NCBI GenBank assembly: GCA_963725315.1
Contig: CAVRYA010000005.1
Coordinates: 62,001-126,000, forward strand
Reading direction: 5' to 3'
Source of the DNA: JBBRHQ01 sp963725315
GTDB taxonomy: Bacteria > Actinomycetota > Thermoleophilia > Solirubrobacterales > 70-9
Length of the DNA stretch: 64,000 bases
The position numbers and the translations under genes are program-made. Below the pieces are notes generated by a model, which worked only from the letters and a program-made list of their open reading frames with translations, was not told the origin of the DNA and searched no databases. Shown piece by piece: positions 26,691 to 36,084 of the stretch (positions are counted from its first letter, which is position 1; each line of letters begins with the position of its first letter).

Positions 26691-27855
26691 TCAAGATCGG
26701 TGTGATCGCGAGCAGGTCGGTCGTCGGCAACGCCTTGCCACGAACCAGCGGCAGCCGGGCGACCTGGAGGCGGCGCCCGTCGGGGTAGTCCCAGTAGGCG
26801 ACGAATGCCTGCTGGCCGTTCCCCGTGATCGCCACGTCGCCCTCCTGTCCCTGGTCGACCGTGAGGTCTCCCAGCCGCGCCGTCCCTTGGAGCAGGGCAA
26901 GCGAGAGGACGTGGTACCTCGGGTTGCGCGAAAGGACCACCGCGCGCCCGGCCGGCGTCCCGGCGGCCGCGGTGGAGTTCCCGACTCCCGCGATGATCGC
27001 CGAGACCGCCGCCGGGCTGTGGGGCTGATCGGGGTCGGCGGTCATCACGACCTGCTGGCGCTCCTCGATGTATGGGACGAGGGTCTCGCCCCCGGCGATC
27101 GCCAGGCCGAAGCTGCGGATCGGGTCGGGCGCGCGCACCACGTCGCCCCCCGGGGAGCCCCTGCGCGCCGGCGTGGGTCGACGCGGCCGAGCACCACCGC
27201 ACCCTGGCGAAGCCCCGCGAACACGAACCCCCTGCGGTTCGCCGCCAGGTGTGGGCTGCTCGGCCGAGACGCCGAGCGACTCCGTACGCCACCCCCCGGA
27301 TCGGCCGCGAAGGGCGAGGCGAAGCGGGCCGTCCTGGGTCTCGTAGGCGATCGCCAGATCCCCCCGCCTCGAGGCGGCTATTGCCGGACGGCCCACGGCG
27401 CGACGATCGAGGACCCGCCGGCGGAAGGTCGGCGGTTCGCCCCTGCCCGCCCGGCGGGCCTGATCGGCGACGACCAGCCCCTGCGGGCCGGTGAAGGCGA
27501 CGTGGGCACGGCCGTCGCGGCCGATACTGACGCTTCCCGGTCCACCGGTGGAGGAGAGAAGCACGGGACGGCTCCACCGGTCTGGCGCGGATTGCTGGGC
27601 GACGCGCAGGCCCGGGCGGGCGACTTCGGTCCATGCCACGGTCGCCAGCCCATCCCTGCCGACCGCGATCGACGGTGGGACGAGATCGTTCCGATCTTGC
27701 CCGGAGGCAACCGCCAGGCTGGCCGCGGCCGCGGCGACCGCGGCCAGGGCCGCGATCGCGAGCGCGACCAGGCGAGCGCGCCCGGGCCGGGCGTCGGGGG
27801 TCGCGGGCGCGCCCCTCTCGAGCCCGGAGGCGTTGCTGGAGGTGCTCGGCGTGAT
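26691..27855 (-). CDS. Membrane-anchored propeller-like protein
   Basis: Signal-anchor (RLVALAIAALAAVAAAAASL) followed by repeats of a beta-propeller-like unit: PPSIAVGRDGLATVAWTE, PGSVSIGRDGRAHVAFTG, GRPAIAASRRGDLAIAYE and GDVAITGNGQQAFVAYW. The frame shifts between ~27190 and 27300 (alternate frame reads HLAANRRGFVFAGLRQGAVV) and returns; one more shift near 26700 would end it at TGA 26691. No ATG/GTG/TTG lies between the upstream stop and the anchor; an ATC at 27855 is preceded by AGGAAAGAG. Genes on both sides make polysaccharide, so a wall or glycan-associated role is possible. Family not named. Confidence 0.5.
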
Positions 27856-27973
27856 CTCTCTTTCCTATTCGGCGGATGACGCGCGCGACTGAGCGCGAAA
27901 CCGGGTTCCGCGGAAGTCCCCTGCGCGACGGGTAAGGCCTGCGTGGGCTGGCCATACTACATTCACTGCCTCG

Positions 27974-29282
27974 ATGGTGACCGAGCCACAGGCTGCCCGG
28001 GAGGGCCTTGAGGGACGCCGCTCGCTGGCCTGGAACACGTTCAGCGGCGGGATCGCCCGGGGGCTCTACGGGGCGACCCTGTTCGTCGGATCGATCTTCG
28101 TGGCGCAAGCCCAGGGCGTCGACGCACTGGGCTCCTTCGGCCTTGCCGTTGTGCTCGCGACCTTCGCCGCGATCATCGGCGACTGCGGAATGAGCCAGTA
28201 CCTGGTGCCGATGCTGGCGCGGACCGAGCGAAATGGCTGGGGCGCGGTGCTGGGCACCGTGCGCCGCTTCCAGCTGGTCAGCGCCCTCCCCGCCGCGGCA
28301 GTCTTCGCCATCCTGGTGACGGCGATCTTCTCCGGCCAGGACCGGGCGGCACTGCTGGCTTCGATCCCCTGGTGGTTGCTCATCCGGGCGACGCTCTCGC
28401 TGCGCTCCTTCTTCGCGGTCGGCGAGAACTCGATCTGGGACGCTGCCGCGGGTCTCGCCGAGACGGTGATCGGCCTGGCCCTGCTGATCGCGCCTGCTAC
28501 CGCTTCGAATCACCGGCCTGGGCGATGCTCGCGCTGGCCGTCGGCGCCCTGGTCGGGCTGGTGATCCGCCTGCTCAGCCTGCGCCGGCTCGGGATCGTCC
28601 CCGCCCAGCCGCACAGGGTCGGGCTGCGCTGGTCCGCGAGGCATGGCACTTCAACTCCTTCAACGTCCTGGTGATGGTCCACACCAGGGTCGACGTGATC
28701 CTCCTCTCCCTGTTCGGAACCGCGGCCCAGCTGGGCATCTACCAGGCGCCGGTTCGGATCGTCACCGGGATCCTGCTGCTGCCCGAAGCGCTTCAGATCC
28801 TGCTGATGGCCAGGGCGTCGCGCATCCCCGGAGACCGGGAGCTGCACGCCGCCCAGCAGCACCTGCTGACGATCGGGTTCGTCGGCAGCCTCTTCGGAGT
28901 CGCACTGGTCGCGGTGTTCGGCGACGATCTCCTGGCGCTGCTCTACGGGGAGCCGTTCAGGGCCGCCGGCCTCGCCTTCACGCTGCTGGCGTCGATCGTG
29001 CCGCTGCGGCTGGTCGCCTACCTCAACGACAACCAGCTGGTCTCGCATGGCCTCCTCCGGATCCGGGTGTCCCGGATGGGGCTGACCGCGATCTTCGCCA
29101 CGATTGCCGGGGCGATCGCGATCGACCTCTACGGCTATGACGGCGCGGCGGCGGTCACCCTCGCCTCGGAGGCCCTGCTCGCCCTGCTCTACATGGACGC
29201 CGTGAAACGGCGGGTGGGCTCGGAGTTCGTCCTTTATCCGGTCGGGCTGCGGCGCGCGGCGCCTGAGGGCGCCGCGGGCTAG
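27974..29282 (+). CDS. Wzx-like polysaccharide flippase (MATE/MOP fold)
   Basis: Multi-pass membrane protein of the polysaccharide transporter family. First part SLAWNTFSGGIARGLYGATL, LGSFGLAVVLATFAAIIGDC, then after a frame change near 28495 FESPAWAMLALAVGALVGLV, and after another near 28640 VREAWHFNSFNVLVMVHTRV, LGIYQAPVRIVTGILLLPEA, LLYGEPFRAAGLAFTLLASI. Three frames are each convincing only in their own section, so one gene with two one-base indels is the best reading. About 12 helices once joined. It flips lipid-linked glycan to the outside for the Wzy-like polymerase nearby. Confidence 0.8.
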
Positions 29283-29950
29283 CCGGGCTTCCGGGCGACG
29301 GCGCGGATCTCGCGGCGCTTCAGCACCACCGCGGTGAGGCGGCAGATGCCGTCGAAGGCGCGGGAGGGCAGGATGCGGGCCAGGGGGCCGGTGAGGCGGC
29401 CCGGGTAACCCCAGTTGACCACCCGGCACGAGAGCACCTCGAAGCCGGCATCGGTGAGCAGGTTCGCGAGGGTTAGCGGAGTCCAGCCGTAGAGGTGGTG
29501 GTTGGGGTCGCGGGGGCGGGGCTCCTTCTGGGTCCGCCAATCGTCCACCGGAACGACGAGGGCCAGCGTGCCGCCGGGGCGCAGGGCCGCAAAGATCGCG
29601 CTCAGCTCGGCGTAGGGGGTGAGGGCGTGCTCGAGCGCGTGGTTGGAGACGACGACGTCCACCACGCCGGCCCCGAGCTCGTCGATCTGCTCGACGGTCT
29701 CGATCCCCAGCGACTGCGCGGCGGTGCGGTTGAGCGGGATCGGCTCTATGCCCACCTTGCGGCCTGCACTGAGCTCGGCCAGGGTGTGCCCGGAGCCCGC
29801 CCCGAAGTCGACGACGAAGTCTCCCGGGGCGACGAATTGCTGAAACTTTCGGGCCCCGTGCGCTCCGAACAGCTCGGCTAGCGGCTCCTGGTAGCGGAAG
29901 TAGGTCTGGGAGCGCTCCCCCTGGTAGTGATCCGCTATGCGCTCGCTCAC
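29279..29950 (-). CDS. Class I SAM-dependent methyltransferase
   Basis: 223 residues with SAM-binding motif I VVDFGAGSGHTLAEL, acidic motif II VGIEPIPLNR, motif IV VVSNHALEHALTPYAEL and ALRPGGTLALVVP. Similar proteins modify sugars, lipid-linked intermediates or small molecules; position beside the flippase and polymerase genes suggests glycan or lipid carrier modification (inference). Its last codon overlaps the end of the flippase gene by four bases, convergently. Confidence 0.85.
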   Translation of the reverse strand: MSERIADHYQGERSQTYFRYQEPLAELFGAHGARKFQQFVAPGDFVVDFGAGSGHTLAELSAGRKVGIEPIPLNRTAAQSLGIETVEQIDELGAGVVDVVVSNHALEHALTPYAELSAIFAALRPGGTLALVVPVDDWRTQKEPRPRDPNHHLYGWTPLTLANLLTDAGFEVLSCRVVNWGYPGRLTGPLARILPSRAFDGICRLTAVVLKRREIRAVARKPG

Positions 29951-30033
29951 CGGGCGAGTGTCGCAGACTCCCTCGCCCCCGGGCGCTCGCGCGGGCTTGA
30001 CCTGCCCGGCGCCGCCGATCTACCCTTGGCGCC

Positions 30034-30987
30034 ATGGAATCGGCCATCGGGCGGAGGAGGGGGAGCCTGATCATCGCGGCCGCGGCGCTGCTGGCAGCGC
30101 TCGCTCTCCTCGCCTCGTCCTCGGGCCCGGCGGGGGCGGCGCTGCCGGGGCGGAACGGCCGAATCGCCTTCGTCAGCAACCGGAATGGCCTCAGCTCGGA
30201 GGTCTTCACCATGGAGGCTGATGGCCGCCGGGCTCACCAGGTCACCCACATCGGCCTCGACGGCGCCTACGAGCCCGCAGTGGCGCCGAACGGGAGGAGG
30301 CTCGCCTTCGTCACCAACAGGGACGGCTACAAGATCCTCACGATCGGCGTCGACGGCAAGCACCAGCGAGCCCTTCCCCACCCACATCTCACGGCCGAGG
30401 GCTCTCAGTCCTTCTCCCCCGGTGGACGCAGGATCGTCTATCAGTCGAACAGCGACGGGGACCTCGAGATCGTCTCGATCAAGCGCGAAGGCAGCGGGCG
30501 ACGGCAGCTGACCCACAACGACGTTTTCACCGACGGCGACCCCGCCTACTCGCCGAACGGCAGGAAGATCGTCTTCTACAGCGACCGCGACGGCGACGAG
30601 GAGATCTTCGTGATGCGCTCCGACGGCAGCCACCAACGCCAGCTCACCGACAACACGATGGTCACCGACCTCGCGCCTTCCTTCTCGCCCAACGGGAAAC
30701 GAATCGTCTTCACCAGCAACCGCGACGGCGGCACCGAGGTCTTCACGATGCGGGCCGGCGGCAGCCGCCAACACCAGCTCACCGACACCGAAAACTCGGG
30801 CTCGCTCAACCCCGACTTCTCGCCGAACGGCAAGCTGATCGCCTTCGACAGCAACCGCGACGGCGACGAGGAGGTCTTCGTGATGCGCGCCGACGGCAGC
30901 CACGTCCGCCAGCTCACCCACAACACCGTCTCTGACGGGGCTCCCGCCTGGCAGCCCCTTCCGCGGCGACACCACCACCATCGGTAG
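30034..30987 (+). CDS. Secreted TolB/PD40-type beta-propeller protein
   Basis: 317 residues: signal peptide (SLIIAAAALLAALALLASSS), then six propeller blades each of about 43 residues with the motif FSPNGKRIVFTSNRDGGTEV / VFTMRADGSHQRQLT. The blade pattern NGRRLAFVTNRDG...GKHQRAL is typical PD40. Such domains bind proteins or peptidoglycan-associated partners; no catalytic domain is attached. The C-terminus is His-rich (RRHHHHR), which could bind metal. The next gene begins at the base after its stop. Confidence 0.85.
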   Translation: MESAIGRRRGSLIIAAAALLAALALLASSSGPAGAALPGRNGRIAFVSNRNGLSSEVFTMEADGRRAHQVTHIGLDGAYEPAVAPNGRRLAFVTNRDGYKILTIGVDGKHQRALPHPHLTAEGSQSFSPGGRRIVYQSNSDGDLEIVSIKREGSGRRQLTHNDVFTDGDPAYSPNGRKIVFYSDRDGDEEIFVMRSDGSHQRQLTDNTMVTDLAPSFSPNGKRIVFTSNRDGGTEVFTMRAGGSRQHQLTDTENSGSLNPDFSPNGKLIAFDSNRDGDEEVFVMRADGSHVRQLTHNTVSDGAPAWQPLPRRHHHHR

Positions 30988-32394
30988 GTGAGAGGGATGG
31001 GGGAACTCGTACACAGGCGCCTCGGCGCCGCAGGCCTGGTCTTCGTAGGCCTTGCCCTCTGCCTGCTCGGGGTCACGGGCGCGACCGTTGCCCTCGGCGC
31101 GAAGGGGGACCTGCGGCTGGTCAGCCGCCAGTCCGTTGCCGACGGTGGCGCCGGCGCCGACGCCCGGTCGTTCGGGGCCTCGGTCTCCGACGACGGACGC
31201 TTCGTCGCCTTCGCCAGCGAGGCGAGCAACCTCGGGGTGCACGCGAGCGGCTCCTTCGAGACCTCCGTCTACGTCTATGACTTCAAGCAGCGCCGGGTCG
31301 AGACGGTCTCGCGGGAGTCGAACCTCGGCCTCGGTGCGGATGGTGACTCACGGGACGAGGAGATCTCAGGCAACGGACGGTTCGTCGTCTTTCGCACCGA
31401 TGCCAAGAACCTGGGTGGGCCGATCGTCGCCGACCAAAACGTCTACGTCTACGACCGGCGGACCGACCACGTCGAGCTGGTCTCCAGGCGCTCGGCGAAG
31501 GCCGGCGGAGGAGGCGCCAACCAGAACTCGGACGGGCCATCGATCTCGGCGGACGGTCGTTACGTCGCGTTCCAGACGCGAGCGTCCAACCTCGGTGGGC
31601 CGATCGCCGCAGGCGACGTCTCCAACGTCTACGTGCGGGACCGCAAGGAGAAACGGACCTTCCTGGTCTCGCGACGCTCGAGCGGCGGGCCGGGCGGCAG
31701 GGACGACTCCTTCGAGCCCTCGATCGCGCCCCGCGCAGCCGTGGTCGTCTTCGAGAGCAAGGCCCGGAACCTGGGCGGGCCGATCAACCCGAAGGCCAGC
31801 GCCAACGTCTACGCGTACAACTGGAGCACACGCCGGATCGGCCTGATCTCGCGCCGTTCCCACCGGGGTGCCGGCGTGAACGCCTCCGCCGACCTGCCCG
31901 ACGTCTCGGCCAGCGGACGCTACGTCGTCTTCGAGACCACCGCGACCAACCTCGGCGGGCCGCGACGGCCGATCCCGGACCTGATCAACCTCTACCTGCA
32001 CGATCGCCGCAGCGGGAGCACCGTGCTCGTCTCGCGCCAATCGAAGGGCGCGGGGGGGAAGGGCGCGAACGCCTCCGCCACTGACCCCTCCCTGTCGAAC
32101 TCGGCACGCTTCGTCGCCTTCCAGACCGGCGCGACCAACCTCGGCGGCCCGATCGCCTCCTCGCTCAACTCCTACGTCTATGACCGGGAGCGGCAGCGCG
32201 TGACCCTCGTCTCCCGGGCGAGCGGTGGCGGGCCGGGAGCCAACGAATACGCCGGCGAGCCGGCGGTTGCGGGCAACGGGAGGTTCGTCGCCTTCTACAC
32301 CCCCGCCGACAACATCGATCCTCCGGGCGAGCCCGCCTACCACGGCAATCTCCCGGCGAACACGAACATTTACCGCTTCCAGTTCGCACCCTGA
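30988..32394 (+). CDS. Secreted PD40-like repeat protein
   Basis: About 468 residues; signal peptide LGAAGLVFVGLALCLLGVTG. The body consists of seven or eight repeats of ~55 residues with SDDGRFVAFASEASNLG, NVYVYDRRTDHVELVSRRS and GGGGANQNSDGPSISADGRY-like blocks, i.e. propeller blades with Gly/Ala-rich joints. It starts at GTG 30988 directly after the preceding stop, or at ATG 30997 three codons later. A tandem partner of the PD40 gene upstream, probably cotranscribed. No enzyme motif is seen. Confidence 0.75.
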   Translation: MRGMGELVHRRLGAAGLVFVGLALCLLGVTGATVALGAKGDLRLVSRQSVADGGAGADARSFGASVSDDGRFVAFASEASNLGVHASGSFETSVYVYDFKQRRVETVSRESNLGLGADGDSRDEEISGNGRFVVFRTDAKNLGGPIVADQNVYVYDRRTDHVELVSRRSAKAGGGGANQNSDGPSISADGRYVAFQTRASNLGGPIAAGDVSNVYVRDRKEKRTFLVSRRSSGGPGGRDDSFEPSIAPRAAVVVFESKARNLGGPINPKASANVYAYNWSTRRIGLISRRSHRGAGVNASADLPDVSASGRYVVFETTATNLGGPRRPIPDLINLYLHDRRSGSTVLVSRQSKGAGGKGANASATDPSLSNSARFVAFQTGATNLGGPIASSLNSYVYDRERQRVTLVSRASGGGPGANEYAGEPAVAGNGRFVAFYTPADNIDPPGEPAYHGNLPANTNIYRFQFAP

Positions 32395-32465
32395 GCTGGG
32401 ATGGGGCCCGATCCGGGGCGATTTGGGCAGGCTGGACCCCGAGCGGCGCCTGCTCGCGAGGGGCG

Positions 32466-32756
32466 TTAGGCGCTGAACTGGAGGAAGGTGGTCCCCTCGG
32501 TGATCACAGGTGGGCCAACCGTCGTCGTGGCGTTCTCCTTGATCCACTCGGCGGCGCGGCGCGAGGACTCGTCGGTGCCGGCCTTGTCGTCGCAGACCGT
32601 CACGGTCATGCCGCCCTCGCCGCTCCGAAACCCTGCGTAACTGACGAAGCCGGGCACCCCGCCGATCAGGTCCTTCACATCCTGCTGCCTCTGCTCTAGG
32701 AGATCGAATAGCCCCGAGGCACCTTCTCCGGAATAGCTTCGAACCACTACGTACAT
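32466..32756 (-). CDS. Antibiotic-monooxygenase-like (ABM) dimeric barrel protein
   Basis: 96 residues with the ferredoxin-like alpha+beta pattern MYVVVRSYSGE, LLEQRQQDVKDLIGGVPGFV, GGMTVTVCDDKAGTDESSRR, AAEWIKENA. The size and the GVPGFVSYAGFRSGEGGMTV core match small stand-alone ABM/DUF proteins, some of which are heme- or quinone-linked. GGAGGG precedes the ATG. The function is not resolved. Confidence 0.65.
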   Translation of the reverse strand: MYVVVRSYSGEGASGLFDLLEQRQQDVKDLIGGVPGFVSYAGFRSGEGGMTVTVCDDKAGTDESSRRAAEWIKENATTTVGPPVITEGTTFLQFSA

Positions 32757-33165
32757 GACTCGCCCTCCTCACTTGGCGGTGCCAGATCGATGGTTGTGGG
32801 AGCAACCTATCCGCTGCGCAGCGATACGGGGCGATTCGGGCTGAAGAACCACGCTGCCCAGGGACCCAAGGCGATGGACGACCGCAATCCCCCCGGCCGC
32901 GGCCGGTGCTCGGTGAGGCCATTCCTCGGGTGGCGGAATCAGCCGTGGCCGCCAGGTCGGCGTCGCCAAGATACGGAGTCCGCAAGCCGGCGAGGGTTTA
33001 AGCGGCGTGGAGAACATGCGGCTGAGGTGTGGTCTTTTCCGGATGCCACGCGCAGTCGGCTGAACTACCGTCGCACCACCGAACTCGACAATTTGCCCAT
33101 GTGGCCACCAAGAGGGGGAGCCCGCAAATGACGACTGAGAACACCGACTACCGAAAAAGGCCGAG
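32757..33165. other. Intergenic region, no feature seen
   Basis: About 409 bases between the ABM-like gene (start 32756) and the cupredoxin gene. Open frames here lack codon-usage or family features on either strand. Both flanking genes point away from it, so it must hold two promoters, but I cannot place them. Confidence 0.5.
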
Positions 33166-33648
33166 ATGAGGGCGAGGAGAAGGCTGGCTGTCTTTCCCGT
33201 GGCGATTCTCGCCGGCGGTCTCCTCACCCTCGGGTGCGGGGGCGACAGCGGCACCACGACGGTTACTGAGACAACCGGCGCAGGCGGCGGGGGAGGCGCT
33301 TCAAAACCCCTTGCGATTGATATGGGCGATTTCTTCTACAGTCCCAAGAGCGCAACAACGAGCGCCGGCTCGGTGACGATCACCGCCAAGAACATCGGGA
33401 AGGTAGTGCACGAGTTGGTGCTTGCCCGCACGAACGCGGCCCCCGGAGACCTGCCGACCCTCCCCGACGGCTCCGTCGATGAGGCGAAGCTCGAGCAGCA
33501 GGACAGGGCCCCCGGCGAGATCGGGGAAACCGCGCCGAGTCAGACAGGGAAGCTGACTGTCGACCTCCCCGCCGGCAATTACGTCATGTATTGCAACATC
33601 CCCGGTCACTACGCGGCAGGAATGTACGGGTCGCTCACGATCAAGTAA
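33166..33648 (+). CDS. Cupredoxin-domain lipoprotein (plastocyanin/azurin-like)
   Basis: 160 residues: basic start, signal with lipobox LTLGCGG, a Thr/Gly-rich spacer, then a type-1 copper fold. Copper ligands: His in VVHELVLA, Cys and His in MYCNIPGHYAAGMYG with the terminal Met. An insertion of ~30 residues (the NAAPGDLPTLPDG stretch) lies between the first His and the Cys loop. Probably an electron carrier or copper-binding lipoprotein on the outer face of the membrane. Confidence 0.88.
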   Translation: MRARRRLAVFPVAILAGGLLTLGCGGDSGTTTVTETTGAGGGGGASKPLAIDMGDFFYSPKSATTSAGSVTITAKNIGKVVHELVLARTNAAPGDLPTLPDGSVDEAKLEQQDRAPGEIGETAPSQTGKLTVDLPAGNYVMYCNIPGHYAAGMYGSLTIK

Positions 33649-33735
33649 CGGCCCTCCATCTCCGTGCGGGTCGGGGCCCTAGAGGTTGCCGCGGGCATGG
33701 CGTTCCTAGGCCATGAGGGCGATAAGTCGTCGGGG

Positions 33736-34461
33736 TCAGGCTCCGCCGGATAGCTCGGAAACACGTGCGGAGAAGACCCGCCAGCGGCGCTCGTTGTCGT
33801 GGACGAGCGTCGCCGATTCGGCAAGCAGGTCGGCGGCGCGGTCGAGCAGCTCGGAGGCCGAGAGCAGGTAGCGCGCGCCCGAGCGTGGCCCGGCGAGGTC
33901 CGCCCGCAGGGCGGCAGGCTCGAAATCGACCCCTTGGAGCAACTCCACCGCGCGGCGTAGCAGCCGTGCACAGAGACCCTGCAATGAGGCGGACTGCCAG
34001 TCGTTGGCGATAATCCGGTGGCGCTCCCCGAGTACCTCGGCCAGGACGGGGTAGGCGGCCAGCGCACTGGCGACCTGCCATGACTGGCCCATCGCGGTTG
34101 AAAGCCACTCGGAGGTCTGCTCAAGGTCGCCCGCCGTCGTCAGCAGATCACGCTTCAAGTGCGCGATTTCTGGAGGCTCGCCCTCACCCTCCATGAACAG
34201 CACCCCGCTCTCCGCCACCAGCCCCGGCGGGTTTAGGTCCTCGGCGCCCGCAAACGGGCTTCCTGCCGGATGCTCCGAAGGCTTGGCCTCGGCCCAACGT
34301 CCGGCCAGCGCCTTCAGCGCCCGCGAGCCGGCCTGGACCTTGATCGCGGTCGCGAGCGGGGCCTGCGAGTAGAACTGCTCGTGCTCACGGTGAAAGCGCG
34401 CCAGATTGGCGATCGTCTCCAGCAGCTCGGGCGGCGGCTGGGGACCGTTGGGCTCGACCAT
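33736..34461 (-). CDS. Conserved hypothetical helical protein
   Basis: 241 residues, no signal peptide, largely alpha-helical: PPELLETIANLARFHREHEQ, DLLTTAGDLEQTSEWLSTAM, SASLQGLCARLLRRAVELL, YLLSASELLDRAADLLAESA. Four- to six-helix bundle likely. I do not recognise a family. The start at ATG 34461 is preferred (MVEPNGPQPPPELLE). It shares strand with the next two genes, but gaps of about 120 and 55 bases separate them. Confidence 0.6.
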   Translation of the reverse strand: MVEPNGPQPPPELLETIANLARFHREHEQFYSQAPLATAIKVQAGSRALKALAGRWAEAKPSEHPAGSPFAGAEDLNPPGLVAESGVLFMEGEGEPPEIAHLKRDLLTTAGDLEQTSEWLSTAMGQSWQVASALAAYPVLAEVLGERHRIIANDWQSASLQGLCARLLRRAVELLQGVDFEPAALRADLAGPRSGARYLLSASELLDRAADLLAESATLVHDNERRWRVFSARVSELSGGA

Positions 34462-34584
34462 GGGCCCAGTCTCCCAGTTGAGCGCCGCCTCAGTGCGCGC
34501 TGCAATGGCTCGCTGAACGCGGCCACGCCGGTCTAAGTCGCACCCTCAGTCAGTCGGTGCCGGCCCTGGCGGAGAGTCGCGGTC

Positions 34585-35085
34585 CTAGTTGTCGAGCGCG
34601 TCCCGGATCCGCTGCTCGCGCTCGCTGGCCGCGGGCTCAGCGGGCCCCGGCTTTGATTCGGTCGCGCCGCCCGACTGCTTGACGTAGTCATAGAGACGAT
34701 CGGCGTGCTCGCCGAACAGCGCCATGATGTGGAACTCGATCCCGCCGAAGGTCAGCGTCTTCTTCCCTTGGTAGAGGTCGGCCTTGTCGAGTGGGGCCTT
34801 CAGGACGACAGCCCCGACGTCGAGCAGACGGCCCCCGGACAGCTTCATGGCGTAGAGGTTGCGGTCGGTGGCGACGAGTACGTGCGGCCCCGCGTTCACC
34901 TCCGAGCGGTAGAAGATCCCGAGCTCCGAGCTCACGAACGCGGAGGTGCCGACCGCGCTGGCGTTTGCGCCCGCGGACTGCCCGGTCTGGGTCTGGACCA
35001 GCTCGCGAATCGACTCGCCGTCCTCGAGGTTCGCCTTCGCCCCGGCGCCGAGCTTTTCTACCCGCTTCTTCCTACCCCCCAGCAT
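34585..35085 (-). CDS. Hypothetical protein with PH-like domain
   Basis: 166 residues beginning MLGGRKKRVEKLGAGAKANL. The central part (GPHVLVATDRNLYAMKLSGG, then ADLYQGKKTLTFGGIEFH) has the strand pattern of bacterial PH-like domains; a basic N-terminus and disordered Ser/Glu tail flank it. Probably a cytosolic, membrane-surface protein. The reading frame is open further upstream, but that part overlaps the DUF899 gene in another frame. Confidence 0.6.
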   Translation of the reverse strand: MLGGRKKRVEKLGAGAKANLEDGESIRELVQTQTGQSAGANASAVGTSAFVSSELGIFYRSEVNAGPHVLVATDRNLYAMKLSGGRLLDVGAVVLKAPLDKADLYQGKKTLTFGGIEFHIMALFGEHADRLYDYVKQSGGATESKPGPAEPAASEREQRIRDALDN

Positions 35086-35141
35086 CGGGCGGGATTGTAG
35101 AGCGCCCGCCGCTGCTCGGACCCCGATCGTGCTCGCGGCGG

Positions 35142-35876
35142 CTAGGCCGATTCGTACTCGTCGTGGCGCCGCACCCACAACGGCCTCGAGGCGTCCTCGT
35201 CGCGACCCTTCGGCGTCCGGTCCAGGAGGCCGTAGTAGGCCATTGCGGGCTCGAGGCCGCGGGCGCTGGTCACGTAGGTCCGGTAGACCGTCCCGTCCGA
35301 TAGCGCGTACACGCTCAGGCCCGGCCCCTCGGAGACGTACCCGACGACGTCCGTCCCGCACGAACGCGCGTTTTCCTCGACGGTGGGTGGGATCTCGCCC
35401 TCCAGGAACGGTTTCAGCTCCTCCTCCGTGTGCAGGAAGCCGAGGTCCCGGTTGAAGTCGCTGCCGCCGCTCGAGACCCAGTCGATGCTCCAGGCCATCC
35501 GGTCCCTGAAGGCGAGGAGCTTCTCGAGCGGCGCGCGGGAGGCGAGCAGCAGAGTGGCGTCCCTGGCCTTCAGGTGGGGGACCTGGCGATCGAGCGTGTC
35601 CGCGATCGACGAGCAGACCGGGCAGCCTGCCTCGTACGGCGACCCGAACATGAAGTGGTAGACGAGCAGCTGCGAGCGGCCGTCGAATAGATGGGCGAGG
35701 GTCTTCGTGCCGGACTCGGTCTCGAACCGGTAGTCCTTCTCGACCGGGACCCATGGCAGCTCGCGCCTCTTCCTGGCCAGCTCGTCGCCGCGGCGGGTGA
35801 GCTCCTTCTCCTCCTTCAGCAGCTGGTCGCGCTCCGCCTGCCACTCCTCTTGCGTGCCGATTCTGTGCTCTGTCAT
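35142..35876 (-). CDS. DUF899-family thioredoxin-like protein
   Basis: About 244 residues: WQAERDQLLKEEKELTRRGD, ARKRRELPWVPVEKDYRFE, LVYHFMFGSPYEAGCPVCSS and DFNRDLGFLHTEEELKP are DUF899 hallmarks. The CPVC motif sits where thioredoxin folds hold their active site. A redox or dithiol role is inferred from the fold only. ATG 35876 with AGGAGG ten bases upstream is preferred to the TTG directly before it. Confidence 0.85.
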   Translation of the reverse strand: MTEHRIGTQEEWQAERDQLLKEEKELTRRGDELARKRRELPWVPVEKDYRFETESGTKTLAHLFDGRSQLLVYHFMFGSPYEAGCPVCSSIADTLDRQVPHLKARDATLLLASRAPLEKLLAFRDRMAWSIDWVSSGGSDFNRDLGFLHTEEELKPFLEGEIPPTVEENARSCGTDVVGYVSEGPGLSVYALSDGTVYRTYVTSARGLEPAMAYYGLLDRTPKGRDEDASRPLWVRRHDEYESA

Positions 35877-36084
35877 CAACGTGGCACCTCCTGTCTGGGT
35901 CCGCGGGGGCTGACCGTCGCTCAGACCTGCCCTACATAGTCGGCGCCGATAGCCGGGGGGCTTGAGCTATCGAGCCGGTGCGCCGAGCGATCAGCGGCCG
36001 CTCCAAGACCCACCACCGAGTCGATCACGACTGCGGGGGGCCTTCCAGAGGAAGAGCCAAGCCCGCCCGAACCAATGCCAGCGG

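Noticed and set aside
26516..28513. 665-residue open frame on the minus strand
   Set aside because: Crosses several real genes in the wrong frame; contains mostly Arg/Pro/Ala runs.
32769..33257. 162-residue minus-strand protein upstream of the cupredoxin gene
   Set aside because: Overlaps the cupredoxin start on the other strand and shows no coding features.
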